Positions 29,097 to 41,095 of a stretch of 64,000 bases of DNA are shown piece by piece. A program made the translations under genes and the position numbers. Numbering within the stretch: the stretch's first letter is position 1; the number at the start of each line of letters is the position of its first letter. Source of the stretch: Superficieibacter electus (lineage in GTDB: Bacteria > Pseudomonadota > Gammaproteobacteria > Enterobacterales > Enterobacteriaceae); the NCBI RefSeq assembly GCF_002915575.1, contig NZ_PQGD01000011.1, forward strand, positions 155,200 through 219,199. Reading direction: 5' to 3'. A model generated the notes under the pieces. That model was not told the DNA's origin and searched no databases. It saw only the letters and a list, made by a program, of their open reading frames with translations.

Positions 29097-29993
29097 CTAA
29101 CGCCCCATAAATAATTTCGGGATTTCACGCAGGCACCAGGCTTTGGCTTCACCCATGCTGTCACGTCGCCAGGCCATAATAATGTCAATCTCGCTGGTAT
29201 ATTCCGGGCTAACTACCCGCAGACGCCCTTCGGCAATATCCTGTTCCACCAGCGCATATGGCATAGTGGCCACGCCGAGACCAGCCAGCAGCGCCTGGCG
29301 CTTGTCTTCAATGGAGCTGACGGTCAGGCGTGGCTGTTTATCAAGCAACTGGACGGTGAGTACCGGACGCTCGCGGGCGGTATCCGCCACGGCGACACCA
29401 CGGTACTTCACGCGGGTAACTTCGGAAAGCGGCTCGGGTTCGCGGTGGATAGGATGATCCGGCGCGGCAACGTAAACATTCAGCACTTTATACAGTTTGC
29501 GGGAATTAATTTCAGATGATGAGCGAAAATGCATGTCCGGCGCGATAACAATATCTGCCCGCCCCTGCTCCAGCCGTTCCCAGGCCCCGGCGAGCACCTC
29601 AGTAATAATCGAAAGCTGAGTACTGGATTTGGTTGCCAGTTTCTCCACCAGCGGAAACAGTTCCTGAGTCGGTACCAGCGCCTCGGTCACTAGTGTCAGA
29701 TGCGTTTCCCAGCCGCGGGCCAACGCTTCAGCATCGGTGGTCAGCTTGTCGGCGGCTTCCAGCAGGACGCGTCCCCGTTCAAGGAGCATTCGCCCGACGT
29801 TGGTAAATTTGGTACGGTGGCCGGAGCGATCGAAGAGGATCACATCCAGTTCTTCTTCCAGCTTTTGCATGGTGTAGCTCAGGGCAGAAGGCACGCGTCC
29901 CAGCTCATCGGCAGCGGCGGCGAAGCTACCGCGACGGTCGATGGCGTCCATAACGCGCAGGGCTTCCAGCGTGAGTGCTCTATCTTTAGCCAT
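29097..29993 (-). CDS. yhaJ: LysR-family regulator YhaJ
   Basis: A 298-residue LysR-type regulator with an N-terminal helix-turn-helix (RRGSFAAAADELGRVPSALSYTMQKLEEEL, about 17-46) and a periplasmic-binding-like effector domain. E. coli YhaJ activates yqjF, yhaK and itself in response to nitroaromatic breakdown products and quinols. It is divergent from yhaK, which has about 105 bases of shared control region. Confidence 0.94.
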   Translation of the reverse strand: MAKDRALTLEALRVMDAIDRRGSFAAAADELGRVPSALSYTMQKLEEELDVILFDRSGHRTKFTNVGRMLLERGRVLLEAADKLTTDAEALARGWETHLTLVTEALVPTQELFPLVEKLATKSSTQLSIITEVLAGAWERLEQGRADIVIAPDMHFRSSSEINSRKLYKVLNVYVAAPDHPIHREPEPLSEVTRVKYRGVAVADTARERPVLTVQLLDKQPRLTVSSIEDKRQALLAGLGVATMPYALVEQDIAEGRLRVVSPEYTSEIDIIMAWRRDSMGEAKAWCLREIPKLFMGR

Positions 29994-30098
29994 TTCGCTC
30001 TCGTTCAGGAAATTTGAACATACCAGGCAGAATATCTGGCTTACATTGCAGCGTCCATCGCTTTAACATGAGTTTAGTGTAAAGAGAGGTCAAGAATT

Positions 30099-30800
30099 AT
30101 GATTACTACCCGAACCGCTAAACAGTGTGGGCAAGCAGATTTCGGATGGCTACAGGCCCGCTACACCTTTTCCTTTGGACACTACTTCGACCCGAAACTG
30201 CTGGGCTACGCCTCCCTGCGTGTGCTGAATCAGGAGGTGCTCGCCCCCGGCGCGTCTTTCCAGCCACGTACCTATCCCAAAGTGGATATTCTTAATCTGA
30301 TCCTCGAAGGCACTGCAGAATACCGCGACAGCGAAGGCAATCATATCCAGGCGAAAGCCGGTGAAGCGCTGCTGATTGCCACCCAGCCCGGTGTCAGTTA
30401 CAGCGAGCATAACCTCAGTAAAGAGAAATCCCTGACCCGCATGCAGCTATGGCTGGACGCCTGCCCGGAGCGGGAAAACCCACCGCTACAAAAAATCACC
30501 CTCACCGACACTGCGCAACAACTGCTGGCGTCGCCGGAAGGCAGCGATGAAAGCCTGCAACTGCGCCAGCAGGTGTGGGTGCATCACATCGAACTGGAAA
30601 AAGGTGAACAGCTCAGTTTTCAGATCCACGGACCGCGTGCCTACCTGCAATCCATTCATGGATCGTTCCATGCACGAACCCAGCAGGAGGAGAACCAGAC
30701 GCTGACCTGCGGCGACGGCGCATTTATTCGTGATGAAGCTAACATAACGCTGGTTGCCGGTACGCCGCTGCGCGCTTTACTGATAGATTTACCGGTGTAG
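30099..30800 (+). CDS. yhaK: Pirin-like bicupin protein YhaK
   Basis: A 233-residue bicupin of the pirin family. It begins MITTRTAKQCGQADFGWLQARYTFSFGHYFDP. In typical pirins a metal-binding His pair falls at FSFxxHYDP; here FSFGHYFDP retains one His only, consistent with the E. coli protein, which lacks bound metal and is thought to be a redox-stress marker. Divergent from yhaJ and likely YhaJ-activated. Confidence 0.93.
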   Translation: MITTRTAKQCGQADFGWLQARYTFSFGHYFDPKLLGYASLRVLNQEVLAPGASFQPRTYPKVDILNLILEGTAEYRDSEGNHIQAKAGEALLIATQPGVSYSEHNLSKEKSLTRMQLWLDACPERENPPLQKITLTDTAQQLLASPEGSDESLQLRQQVWVHHIELEKGEQLSFQIHGPRAYLQSIHGSFHARTQQEENQTLTCGDGAFIRDEANITLVAGTPLRALLIDLPV

Positions 30801-30826
30801 TTCCTGTTAAGTAAGTGAGTAATCCT

Positions 30827-31021
30827 ATGAGCAAAAAAACGACAAAAAAACGGCCTGCGGTGAGTCCTGCTCCCGCCACGCCAGTGGCAGTGGTGCCCCC
30901 GGCCTTTGGCTATGAAGATATGCTGAGCGAACTGGAGGCCATCGTTGTCGATGCCGAAGTCAGGCTTGCAGACGAAGAAGTGATAGCAGACGGTGTGGCG
31001 CTAAGCCGAACGGGACTATAA
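30827..31021 (+). CDS. yhaL: Small protein YhaL
   Basis: 64 residues from ATG 30827, after a Pro/Lys-rich N-terminus (KKTTKKRPAV). The conserved C-terminal part is FGYEDMLSELEAIVVDAEVRLADEEV, a short acidic helix like E. coli YhaL (54 aa). The GTG at 30815 would add four residues. Function unknown; convergent with tdcG. Confidence 0.85.
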   Translation: MSKKTTKKRPAVSPAPATPVAVVPPAFGYEDMLSELEAIVVDAEVRLADEEVIADGVALSRTGL

Positions 31022-31048
31022 CCCAGGGCTGCGCCTTGCCGTAAAATA

Positions 31049-32413
31049 TCACGCGCAAACCACCTTGATAGCCAGCCCACCACGCGAGGTTTCCCGGTAT
31101 TTTGCATTCATATCTTTACCGGTTTCGTACATGGTCTCTATCACCTTATCAAGCGAGACGCGCGGTTCGCTGGTGCGTCGCAGGGCCATGCGCGCGGCGT
31201 TGACGGCTTTTACCGCATTAATTGCGTTACGTTCAATGCAGGGAATTTGCACCTGTCCGGCCACCGGATCGCAGGTCAGCCCCAGGTTATGTTCCATGGC
31301 AATTTCCGCTGCCACGCACACCTGAGCCGGGCTACCTCCCAGCAGTTCAGCCAGTCCTGCTGCTGCCATTGAGCAGGCGACGCCGACTTCGCCCTGACAG
31401 CCCACTTCAGCGCCTGAAATCGAGGCATTCATTTTATACAATGCGCCGACGGCTCCGGCTGCCAGCAGGTAACGGGCAATTGATCCCGCATTGACCGGGC
31501 GTCTGAATTTATCGTAGTAAGCCAGCACCGCAGGGATAATGCCACAGGCACCGTTGGTTGGCGCGGTGACAACCCGCCCACCCGCGGCGTTCTCTTCGCT
31601 AACGGCAAGCGCAAACATATTGATCCAGTCAATAACGTTCATTGGATCGCTGGACAAGCTATCGGATGAAACCAGCATCCGGCGTAGCGCCACCGCACGG
31701 CGCGGAACTTTCAGCGGGCCGGGAAGCACGCCTTCGGTATTCATACCGCGCTGGATGCCGGCAGACATAATCTCCCACAGACTGGTGCACTGCGCGTCAA
31801 TCTCTTGCTTACTGCGCAATGCTAATTCGTTTTGCATCATCAGACCCGAAATGGACAGACCGTGCGCTTCACACTGAGTAAGCAATTCGCTGGCAGAACG
31901 GAAGGCAAAAGGAACCGGAACCGTAACGTCATGATCCTGACCAAAATCCGCCTCTTCGACAATAAAACCGCCGCCGATAGAATAATAGGTTTTACTCAGC
32001 AGGCATTCAGCGCCATGCCAGGCACTGATACGCATACCGTTTTCATGTCGGGGCAGCGTTTCAGGATGAAAGAGCATGTCCATGGCGGGAGAAAAAGCCA
32101 CGCTGGCTTTACCTTGCGCGATCGGTAAATGTCCGCTGCGCATTACCTGCTGAATAAACCCGTCAATGGCATCAATATCGACGCTTTGCGGGCGATTACC
32201 TGCCAGCCCCATAATAATCGCCGTATCCGTGGCATGCCCTTTACCGGTCAGGGACAGGGAACCGTACAAATCCACCGTTAACCGCGTCGTTTGCGTAAGC
32301 AAATCGTGTGCTTCAAGCAGGTCAATAAAACAGTGACCGGCATTCATCGGGCCTACCGTATGAGAACTGGACGGGCCAATACCCACTTTAAAAATATCGA
32401 ATACGCTAATCAT
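31049..32413 (-). CDS. tdcG: L-serine dehydratase TdcG
   Basis: A 454-residue iron-sulfur L-serine ammonia-lyase (serine to pyruvate and ammonia), last gene of the tdc operon. The N-terminal beta domain has SVFDIFKVGIGPSSSHTVGPM. The alpha domain contains the Cys residues expected to hold the [4Fe-4S] cluster (TNGACGIIPAVL, GAEVGCQGEVGVACSMAAAGL, LTCDPVAGQVQIPCIERN). Length matches SdaA/SdaB/TdcG. Starts 87 bases after tdcF. Confidence 0.96.
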   Translation of the reverse strand: MISVFDIFKVGIGPSSSHTVGPMNAGHCFIDLLEAHDLLTQTTRLTVDLYGSLSLTGKGHATDTAIIMGLAGNRPQSVDIDAIDGFIQQVMRSGHLPIAQGKASVAFSPAMDMLFHPETLPRHENGMRISAWHGAECLLSKTYYSIGGGFIVEEADFGQDHDVTVPVPFAFRSASELLTQCEAHGLSISGLMMQNELALRSKQEIDAQCTSLWEIMSAGIQRGMNTEGVLPGPLKVPRRAVALRRMLVSSDSLSSDPMNVIDWINMFALAVSEENAAGGRVVTAPTNGACGIIPAVLAYYDKFRRPVNAGSIARYLLAAGAVGALYKMNASISGAEVGCQGEVGVACSMAAAGLAELLGGSPAQVCVAAEIAMEHNLGLTCDPVAGQVQIPCIERNAINAVKAVNAARMALRRTSEPRVSLDKVIETMYETGKDMNAKYRETSRGGLAIKVVCA

Positions 32414-32500
32414 TTCCGCACCTCAGAGAGATACCCGGGAAAGCAATATCGGTTTTAAAGGGCGGGCTGACGGAATGCGCAGACCGCCACAGGTTTCGCG

Positions 32501-32896
32501 TTACAGTGCGTCACCGCGCAGGGCGATAGCTTCAATTTCCAGCTTCACGTCCTTTGGCAAACAGGCGACCTGCACACAACTGCGCGCCGGGTACGTCGCC
32601 TGGTGCTCATCAAAAAACTGCTGGTAAACCAGGTTGATGGCCGCAAAGTCATTCATATCGCTGATGAAAACGGTGGTTTTGATGATATCGCCCACGGTTA
32701 AACCGCCTGCGGTAATAATCGCCTTCACGTTTTCCAGACCCAGCCGCGCCTGATCTGCGACGCTTTCAGGGATCGCCCCGTTCGCAGGATCAACCGGGAT
32801 CTGCCCGGAGGTGATCACCAGCTTGCCGAGATCGACGCCCTGCACATAGGGGCCGATCGCCCCGGGCGCACGTGGTGTGGTAATACTCTTTTTCAT
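32501..32896 (-). CDS. tdcF: RidA-family enamine deaminase TdcF
   Basis: A 131-residue RidA/YjgF protein beginning MKKSITTPRAPGAIGPYVQG. The ligand pocket residues are present: Gly-Pro-Tyr near residue 16, Arg in ARSCVQV, and Glu in KLEIEAIAL. It probably hydrolyses reactive enamine/imine intermediates from threonine or serine dehydration made by TdcB and TdcG. Only two bases separate it from the tdcE stop. Confidence 0.95.
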   Translation of the reverse strand: MKKSITTPRAPGAIGPYVQGVDLGKLVITSGQIPVDPANGAIPESVADQARLGLENVKAIITAGGLTVGDIIKTTVFISDMNDFAAINLVYQQFFDEHQATYPARSCVQVACLPKDVKLEIEAIALRGDAL

Positions 32897-32898
32897 CG

Positions 32899-35193
32899 TT
32901 AAATCGCCTGTGTAAACGTACGGGAGATGACGTCCTGCTGCTGCTCACGGGTCAGGGCGTTGAAGCGCACGGCATAGCCGGACACGCGTATCGTCAGGTT
33001 CGGGTACTCCTCGGGGTGCTCAATTGCCGCCAGCAGCATGTCGCGGTTCATGACATTGACGTTCAGATGCTGCCCACCTTCCACCTCCGCTTCATGATGG
33101 AAGTATCCGTCGAGCAGTCCGACCAGATTGGTTTTACGTACCGTGTCATCTTTGCCCAGCGCCGCCGGAACAATGGAGAAGGTGTAAGAAATACCGTCTT
33201 TGGCATAGGTGAACGGCAGTTTCGCCACCGAGGTCAGCGAGGCGACCGCCCCTTTGCGATCGCGACCGTGCATCGGATTTGCGCCCGGCGCAAACGGCGT
33301 ACCGCCGCGACGGCCATCCGGGGTATTTCCGGTTTTCTGCCCGTAAACCACATTTGAGGTAATAGTCAGGATTGACTGCGTAGGCACTGCATTACGATAC
33401 GTCGGCAGCACTTTAATTTTCTTCATAAAGCGCTCGACCAGATCGCAGGCAATGCTGTCCACACGCTCGTCGTTATTGCCATACTGCGGATATTCGCCTT
33501 CAATCACGAAATCCACCGCCAGACCAGTGTGGTCGCGCACCGGTTTTACCGTGGCGTATTTAATGGCTGACAACGAGTCAGTGGCCACCGACAGTCCGGC
33601 AATACCGCAGGCCATCGTGCGGTATACATCGCGATCGTGCAGCGCCATCAGCGAAGCTTCGTAGCTGTATTTATCGTGCATGAAGTGGATGATGTTCAGC
33701 GCACTGATGTACTGCACCGCCAGCCAGTCCATAAAGTGATCCAGACTCTGCATTACGGTGTCGTAATCCAGCACGTCGTCCAGCAGCGGCGCAGTTTTCG
33801 GTCCGACCTGAATTTTCAGCTTCTCATCGACACCGCCGTTGATCGCGTACAGCAGCGTTTTAGCGAGGTTGGCACGTGCACCAAAGAACTGCATCTGTTT
33901 ACCGATAACCATCGGGCTAACGCAGCAGGCAATGGCATAGTCATCGCTGGCGAAATCCGTGCGCATCAGATCGTCGTTTTCATATTGCAGCGAGGAGGTC
34001 ACAATGGACACCTGCGCTGCATATTTCTTAAAGGCGACAGGCAGCGCTTCAGACCAGAGGATCGTCAGATTGGGTTCTGGCGCAGGTCCCATCGTGTGCA
34101 GCGTGTGCAGATAGCGGAAGGCATTTTTGGTTACCAGCGTGCGGCCATCCAGCCCCATTCCGCCGATCACCTCCGTCGCCCAGATAGGATCGCCGGAGAA
34201 CAGCGAATCAAATTCCGGCGTACGCAGGAAACGCACCATGCGGATCTTCATAATGAAGTGGTCGATCAGTTCCTGCGCCTGCTGCTCCGTCAGCCGTCCG
34301 GCACGTAGATCGCGCTCAATATAGATATCAAGGAATGTCGCGGTACGTCCCAGCGACATCGCGCCGCCGTTTTGTGATTTTACAGCCGCCAGATAGGCAA
34401 AATAGAGCCACTGCACCGCTTCCTGAGCGTTGCAGGCCGGACGGGAAATATCGCAGCCGTACTTCGCGGCCATTTCCTGAATCTGCAATAGCGCGCGACG
34501 ATGTTCCGCCAGTTCCTCGCGCTGGCGCAGGGTTGCTTCGAGATCTTCCCCCCACTCCAGTTTTGACTGTAAATCGGCAAACTGGAGTTCACGTTCCCGG
34601 ACCAGATAACGGATGCCGTACAGCGCCACGCGACGATAGTCACCAATAATACGTCCACGCCCGTAACCGTCCGGCAGACCGGTAAGCACCCCGGATTTAC
34701 GGCAGCGCAGCATATCCGGCGAGTAAACATCAAAAACGCCCTGGTTATGGGTTTTACGCAGCGCGGTGTACTGATACTCAAAATCAGGGTCCATTTCACG
34801 CCCGTAAGCGTCAAACGAACTCTTGATCATGTTGATGCCACCAAACGGATGCAGTGCGCGCTTGAGCGGCTTGTCGGTTTGCAGGCCAACAATTTTTTCC
34901 AGTGCCTGGTCAATATACCCGGCGTCGTGCGCGGTAATGGTGGTGGCGACATTGGTATCAAAATCGACGGGGGCATGGGTGGCGTTCTCAATACGAATGC
35001 CTGCCATGACTTTTTCCCACAGCGCTAACGTCGCTGACGTAGCTTCTGAGAGGAACGATTCATCGCCCTCATAAGGCGTATAGTTCTGCTGAATAAAATC
35101 GCGAACGTTAATTTCATTTTTCCAGTCAGCGCCGTGAAAATCTCGCCATGCATCGGCATAATGCATATCGTTAATATCGATATTTACCTTCAT
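32899..35193 (-). CDS. tdcE: 2-ketobutyrate formate-lyase / pyruvate formate-lyase TdcE
   Basis: A 764-residue glycyl radical enzyme that cleaves 2-ketobutyrate (or pyruvate) with CoA to propionyl-CoA (or acetyl-CoA) and formate. The active-site pair Cys-Cys is in AIACCVSPM (middle of the protein), and the radical glycine is about Gly739 in [10 protein letters not shown]. It needs an activase (PflA), which is not encoded here. It acts between TdcB and TdcD in anaerobic threonine breakdown. Confidence 0.97.
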   Translation of the reverse strand: MKVNIDINDMHYADAWRDFHGADWKNEINVRDFIQQNYTPYEGDESFLSEATSATLALWEKVMAGIRIENATHAPVDFDTNVATTITAHDAGYIDQALEKIVGLQTDKPLKRALHPFGGINMIKSSFDAYGREMDPDFEYQYTALRKTHNQGVFDVYSPDMLRCRKSGVLTGLPDGYGRGRIIGDYRRVALYGIRYLVRERELQFADLQSKLEWGEDLEATLRQREELAEHRRALLQIQEMAAKYGCDISRPACNAQEAVQWLYFAYLAAVKSQNGGAMSLGRTATFLDIYIERDLRAGRLTEQQAQELIDHFIMKIRMVRFLRTPEFDSLFSGDPIWATEVIGGMGLDGRTLVTKNAFRYLHTLHTMGPAPEPNLTILWSEALPVAFKKYAAQVSIVTSSLQYENDDLMRTDFASDDYAIACCVSPMVIGKQMQFFGARANLAKTLLYAINGGVDEKLKIQVGPKTAPLLDDVLDYDTVMQSLDHFMDWLAVQYISALNIIHFMHDKYSYEASLMALHDRDVYRTMACGIAGLSVATDSLSAIKYATVKPVRDHTGLAVDFVIEGEYPQYGNNDERVDSIACDLVERFMKKIKVLPTYRNAVPTQSILTITSNVVYGQKTGNTPDGRRGGTPFAPGANPMHGRDRKGAVASLTSVAKLPFTYAKDGISYTFSIVPAALGKDDTVRKTNLVGLLDGYFHHEAEVEGGQHLNVNVMNRDMLLAAIEHPEEYPNLTIRVSGYAVRFNALTREQQQDVISRTFTQAI

Positions 35194-35221
35194 GAAAACA
35201 TCTCTCTATAAAAATAATAAA

Positions 35222-36430
35222 TCAGGCATATTCTATAGCGGCATTAATATCCGCTAAGCTCAGCGCATCCTGAGCAATCATTTTCTCTTCATTGGTAGGA
35301 ATAACCGCACAACGGACAGACGAATCTTTAAGCGAAATAACTCTTTCCCCGATCGTATTCGGTAGATTATTTTTACTTTGATCCAGCTCAATATTAAATA
35401 CGCTGAGATGCTCTATCACCAGCCGGCGAATAAGCACAGAGTTCTCGCCAATACCGCCGGTAAAAATAATACCGTCGAGGCGATGAAGCGCGGCTGCATG
35501 GCCGGCAATATGACGGGCGATACGATGAACAAAAGTTTTTATCGCCAGTTGCGCACGCGCATTTCCGTCGTGCCAGGCTTTTTCCAGCGTCCGTAAATCA
35601 GAGGAAACCCCGGAGATTCCCAGCAGGCCGGATTCACTATTCACTACCCGTTCCAGGTCACTCAGCGTTTGCCCGGTTTGCCCGGCAATCCATACCATTG
35701 CGCCAAAATCGACATCGCCGCTGCGGGTACCCATCATCAGACCTTCCAGCGGCGTCATCCCCATTGAGGTATCCGCACTTTGCCCGTTACGCACCGCGCA
35801 AACAGAGGCTCCGTTGCCTAAGTGAGCAATCACTAACCCTGAATCCTGCGGACTAAGATCGAGTAATGCGTGTGCCTGCTGAGTGACATAGCGATGGGAG
35901 GTGCCGTGGAAACCGTAACGACGGACCCCCAGCTCTGCGTAATATTTCCACGGCAGGCCGTAAAGATACGCCTCGGGCGACAGCGTCTGATGGAAGCTGG
36001 TATCAAATACCGCCACCTGTGGGATGCCGGGAAACAGGGTCTGTGCAGATGCCACGCCACTCAAATTGGCATAATTATGAAGCGGTGCCAGAGAAGAGAC
36101 CTGACGAATTTGATTTATAACCTCATCGGTAATAATGACTGAAGACTTAAATACATCTCCGCCGTGTGCAACCCGGTGGCCAATTAAGGCCACGCTGGTC
36201 ATTAAATTACGCGTTTCCAGCTCACTGGCAATCGCTTTTAACGCGCCGTCATAAGTATAGTGGGTCAGTTTTTTTCCCTCACCACCATTCACCGATATAA
36301 ATGCCTGCTCAGAATTCACGCCGTCAGCGATACCTGCTAATAATACGTCGCAGGTCGCTGCGTCAAGAACCGAAAACTTCACCGATGATGATCCACAATT
36401 AATCACCAGTACTACCGGAAATTCATTCAT
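35222..36430 (-). CDS. tdcD: Propionate kinase TdcD
   Basis: A 402-residue acetate/propionate kinase of the ASKHA fold. Family signatures are [17 protein letters not shown] at the N-terminus and the later [25 protein letters not shown] and [12 protein letters not shown]. It makes ATP from propionyl phosphate, the energy-yielding step of the pathway. It lies 28 bases upstream of tdcE and 30 downstream of tdcC. Confidence 0.96.
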   Translation of the reverse strand: MNEFPVVLVINCGSSSVKFSVLDAATCDVLLAGIADGVNSEQAFISVNGGEGKKLTHYTYDGALKAIASELETRNLMTSVALIGHRVAHGGDVFKSSVIITDEVINQIRQVSSLAPLHNYANLSGVASAQTLFPGIPQVAVFDTSFHQTLSPEAYLYGLPWKYYAELGVRRYGFHGTSHRYVTQQAHALLDLSPQDSGLVIAHLGNGASVCAVRNGQSADTSMGMTPLEGLMMGTRSGDVDFGAMVWIAGQTGQTLSDLERVVNSESGLLGISGVSSDLRTLEKAWHDGNARAQLAIKTFVHRIARHIAGHAAALHRLDGIIFTGGIGENSVLIRRLVIEHLSVFNIELDQSKNNLPNTIGERVISLKDSSVRCAVIPTNEEKMIAQDALSLADINAAIEYA

Positions 36431-36460
36431 TTCAGACTCCGTTAATCCTGAATTAGCGGA

Positions 36461-37801
<1,341 letters not shown>

Positions 37802-37814
37802 TCAGCAAAAGTAA

Positions 37815-38804
37815 TTAAGCATCAGCTAAACCGGTGATTTGTGAAACGCGTGACAGATCGATATTACCGCCAGAAATAATACTGACCGTTTTTCTGTTCT
37901 GAATATAACTGTCAAGTTTGCCACTCAATAATGCGGCACAGGCCAGTGCACCTGCACCTTCTGTAATCACTTTATTACGTTGAATTAATGCAACCATACT
38001 GTTGCGAATGTCATCTTCACTGACTAAAACAATATCATCGACCAGTTCACGAACTATTTCATAAGTGATAGATCCGGGGCGGGAAACATCACAGCCATCG
38101 GCTAACGTTCCACTGGTTCGATGGGTGGTAATTTCATTCGCATAATAAGAAGCGGCCATGCCATGTACGTTTTCAGATTGCACACCGATAATTTTAATTG
38201 TCGGGTTAATGGATTTAATGGCAATGGCAATACCGGCAATTAATCCACCGCCGCCGATAGGAACGATGACATTATCGACGTCATATAAATCTTCCATAAT
38301 TTCAAGGCCAATGGTGCCCTGTCCGGCAATCACTTTAGGATCGTCATAAGGAGGAATAAATATCCGCCCTTCCAGCTCGACAATCTCACTGACTTTAGCA
38401 ATGGTGTCGTTGAAGTTATCGCCGTGCAGCACGACCTCCGCCGAGTAATCGCAGGTGGCAGCCACTTTCGATTTAGGTGCGCCTTTCGGCATGACCACTT
38501 TACCATCAATACCCAGCATCGCGCAGGAGAGCGAAACGCCCTGCGCATGGTTGCCCGCCGAGCAGGCCACGACACCTTTACGTCGTTCGGCATCGCTGAG
38601 CGAGCTAAGTTTGTTAAATGCGCCGCGAATTTTAAAGGAGCCGGTACGTTGCATATTCTCAAATTTTAAAAATATTTCGCCCTTGCACCGCTCGCTAAAA
38701 TAGTTAGAACGCGGCATTCCGGTTTTATAAATTTTCCCGGCGAGTCTTTTTTTCGCTTCAAGAACGTCTTCAATAGAGACGGGGAGTTCATAGGTAATGT
38801 GCAT
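37815..38804 (-). CDS. tdcB: Catabolic threonine dehydratase TdcB
   Basis: A 329-residue PLP enzyme of fold type II; Lys58 in [10 protein letters not shown] is the cofactor lysine, and the glycine loop [10 protein letters not shown] binds the phosphate. No C-terminal ACT domain, as expected for the catabolic, AMP-activated form. It converts threonine to 2-ketobutyrate and ammonia. 22 bases from tdcC. Confidence 0.97.
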   Translation of the reverse strand: MHITYELPVSIEDVLEAKKRLAGKIYKTGMPRSNYFSERCKGEIFLKFENMQRTGSFKIRGAFNKLSSLSDAERRKGVVACSAGNHAQGVSLSCAMLGIDGKVVMPKGAPKSKVAATCDYSAEVVLHGDNFNDTIAKVSEIVELEGRIFIPPYDDPKVIAGQGTIGLEIMEDLYDVDNVIVPIGGGGLIAGIAIAIKSINPTIKIIGVQSENVHGMAASYYANEITTHRTSGTLADGCDVSRPGSITYEIVRELVDDIVLVSEDDIRNSMVALIQRNKVITEGAGALACAALLSGKLDSYIQNRKTVSIISGGNIDLSRVSQITGLADA

Positions 38805-38891
38805 AATAACCTCTTAAGATAAATTCAGGTATAATTTGGCCGTCAATCTGATTAGTCAGATCTAAAATAGTTAAATGTATTAAATAAAACG

Positions 38892-39833
38892 TTAGTCTTC
38901 TAAAGCATCCGCCTGTCGTCGCCTTGAGTAATTAAAAGATGAGTGTTCTTTTGCTAATTCAACGAGGAAAGAAGCTGATTTTTTTAGTCTATAATTTTTC
39001 GACCAGACAGCCGCATAGCGCGCGACGGGTAGTGTGTCTTCAATCGTTAGCGTAATAAATTGATTCGATCCGAAGGGTGCAATCATGTCGCAGGGTATAA
39101 CGGTCAGGAAGCCAGCATTAAGAACAAGGTTGTAAATGGTCACGACAGAATCGGTTTTAATGATGTTTTCGTTTTCAATGCCGTTATTTTGTAAGGTAGT
39201 AAGAAGCTCGCTGTAATATCCCATGTCGGTGTGCGGTAAGATCCAGCGTTCATTTTTCAATGACCCCAGGGTAGTGGGGCCGGTGCACGTTCGCGATTTA
39301 CTGGCCACCAGCCGGAACTCTGATTCAAAAAGCGGCTCAATGTGGAGATCCTGGAGTTTCATTTCGTCACTCAGCGTGCCGATGGCAAAATCCAGCCGCC
39401 CGTCACGCAACGCCGGCAAGAAAGAGGAGAGCTGCGCTTCATACATGCAGACCTGCGCGTTGGGGAAGGTTTCCTGAAAGGTCTGGATCATACTGGCCAT
39501 AATGGTAAAACCAATCAGCGACGGGAAGCCGAACGAGACATCAGCAACACCGCTACTGCTCATGCTGTTCATCTCGCTCACCATGTTTTTCATTTCCCTG
39601 GTGATGGATTCAGAATAGTTCAGTACCACCTGCCCGGCGCTGGTTAATGTTACGCCAGTGTTTTTACGCACAATTAATTCAATACCAAAGTAGGTTTCTA
39701 TCTCGCTGATAATTTTACTTACTGCCGGTTGAGTTAATCCTAACTGTTTTGCCGCAGAGCCAATTGAACCACTGCGAATAACCTCCTGAAATACGACGAG
39801 GTGCTGTGTTTTCGGTAGGGTAAATGTTTCCAT
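38892..39833 (-). CDS. tdcA: LysR-family activator TdcA
   Basis: 313 residues from ATG 39833 (METFTLPKTQHLVVFQEV); the ORF extends to 39857, but homologues start here. The N-terminal helix-turn-helix is SGSIGSAAKQLGLTQPAVSKIISEIE. It activates its own operon with CRP, FNR and IHF in E. coli. First gene of tdcABCDEFG, with 87 bases to tdcB. Confidence 0.95.
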   Translation of the reverse strand: METFTLPKTQHLVVFQEVIRSGSIGSAAKQLGLTQPAVSKIISEIETYFGIELIVRKNTGVTLTSAGQVVLNYSESITREMKNMVSEMNSMSSSGVADVSFGFPSLIGFTIMASMIQTFQETFPNAQVCMYEAQLSSFLPALRDGRLDFAIGTLSDEMKLQDLHIEPLFESEFRLVASKSRTCTGPTTLGSLKNERWILPHTDMGYYSELLTTLQNNGIENENIIKTDSVVTIYNLVLNAGFLTVIPCDMIAPFGSNQFITLTIEDTLPVARYAAVWSKNYRLKKSASFLVELAKEHSSFNYSRRRQADALED

Positions 39834-40296
39834 CATGCTTAACTCATCTCGTAACATCTTGCGGCTAAGTGTACGTAATTATGTTGATGATGGTATGTGC
39901 TGTTACTCACAAATCAGGAGTGGATTATTATTTCTAATGCGCGATTTTATTTTAAAAACATTAAAAATCAATAAGTTAAATAAATAAAATCTGACTTTTT
40001 GCTGATTTTCATCAATAAAAAAAGCTAAGATGAAAATATGTTATGGGGATAACTATTTTATGGTAGAGCGCCAATAAATGAGTCTATCGGATTATATTTC
40101 AATCAATTAATTAGCCGCTTAAAAAACCTGTTAAAATAAAATTTAAATAATCAAAAAATACTAATTAAATTCGGTTAATTGGCGGTGATAATGTAATAGC
40201 TCACATTTTTAGACGTGAGAGCATTCACCTCTGCAATAATAATCATTATTATATTTAATAAAAATTAAACATTTTATTTACATTATAAGCAGCGCT
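39834..40296. promoter_or_regulatory. AT-rich tdc operon control region, no tdcR found
   Basis: About 460 bases, very AT-rich from 39930 to 40290, with no convincing ORF. It holds the CRP site listed separately. In E. coli a divergent regulator gene, tdcR, lies upstream of tdcA; no comparable ORF is visible. IHF-type AT tracts are likely, but none can be fixed by eye. Confidence 0.55.
39896..39911. promoter_or_regulatory. CRP site of the tdc promoter
   Basis: On the minus strand it reads TGTGAGTAACAGCACA, matching TGTGA-N6-TCACA at nine of ten positions. It lies about 60 bases upstream of tdcA, as does the known E. coli CRP site. Confidence 0.75.
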
Positions 40297-40297
40297 T

Positions 40298-40408
40298 TAC
40301 CCTTCTTGCCGGGTGGCGGCTTCGCCTTACCCAGCCTACAAACCATCACTATCAATACGTTGTTCACGCTCCGTAGGCCTGTGCAAGCGAAGCGCCGCCA
40401 GGCATCAT
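40298..40408. repeat. BIME: paired inverted REP elements
   Basis: REP at about 40298-40340 (GCCGGGTGGCGGCTTCGCCTTACCC) and an opposite-facing unit at about 40368-40408 (TAGGCCTGTGCAAGCGAAGCGCCGCCAGGCATC). Confidence 0.85.
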
Positions 40409-40520
40409 TCCGCGGTATACCGTTTGTCAGCAGCCTGACACTCATGAGATCGAACGATAAGTCGCGTTCTTTTCATAGAAAGCGGAGTGGACAGTCATTC
40501 ATCTTCCTGCGAACACATAA

Positions 40521-40560
40521 TGCAAAACGCCCGCCGGATTGCTCCTGCGGGCGTTTTTGA
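40521..40560 (-). terminator. Second (repeat-borne) rnpB terminator
   Basis: Identical to the first terminator hairpin, 119 bases further downstream of rnpB. Confidence 0.8.
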
Positions 40561-40639
40561 ATGGTTGAAGCTGACCGATAAGCCGCGTTCTTTTCATAGA
40601 GAGTGGAGTGGACAGTCATTCATCTCTGAGGCCACGCAA

Positions 40640-40679
40640 TGCAAAACGCCCGCCGGATTGCTCCTGCGGGCGTTTTTGA
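40640..40679 (-). terminator. rnpB intrinsic terminator
   Basis: On the minus strand: AACGCCCGC-aggagcaatcc-GGCGGGCGTTTT, immediately downstream of the mature 3' end. Confidence 0.9.
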
Positions 40680-40682
40680 ATG

Positions 40683-41059
<377 letters not shown>

Positions 41060-41066
41060 GGCGCGC

Positions 41067-41095
41067 AGTATAGAGTGTTTCCACTCTGCTGTCAC
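41067..41095 (-). promoter_or_regulatory. rnpB promoter
   Basis: Minus strand: -35 GTGACA (41095-41090), 17-base spacer, -10 TATACT (41072-41067), seven bases before the RNA start. The -35 element overlaps the garK stop codon. Confidence 0.85.

Noticed and set aside
40234-40252. Fur-like AT-rich dyad AATAATAATCATTATTAT upstream of tdcA
   Set aside because: Only about 14 of 19 positions fit, in a region where AT tracts are everywhere, and no iron gene is nearby.
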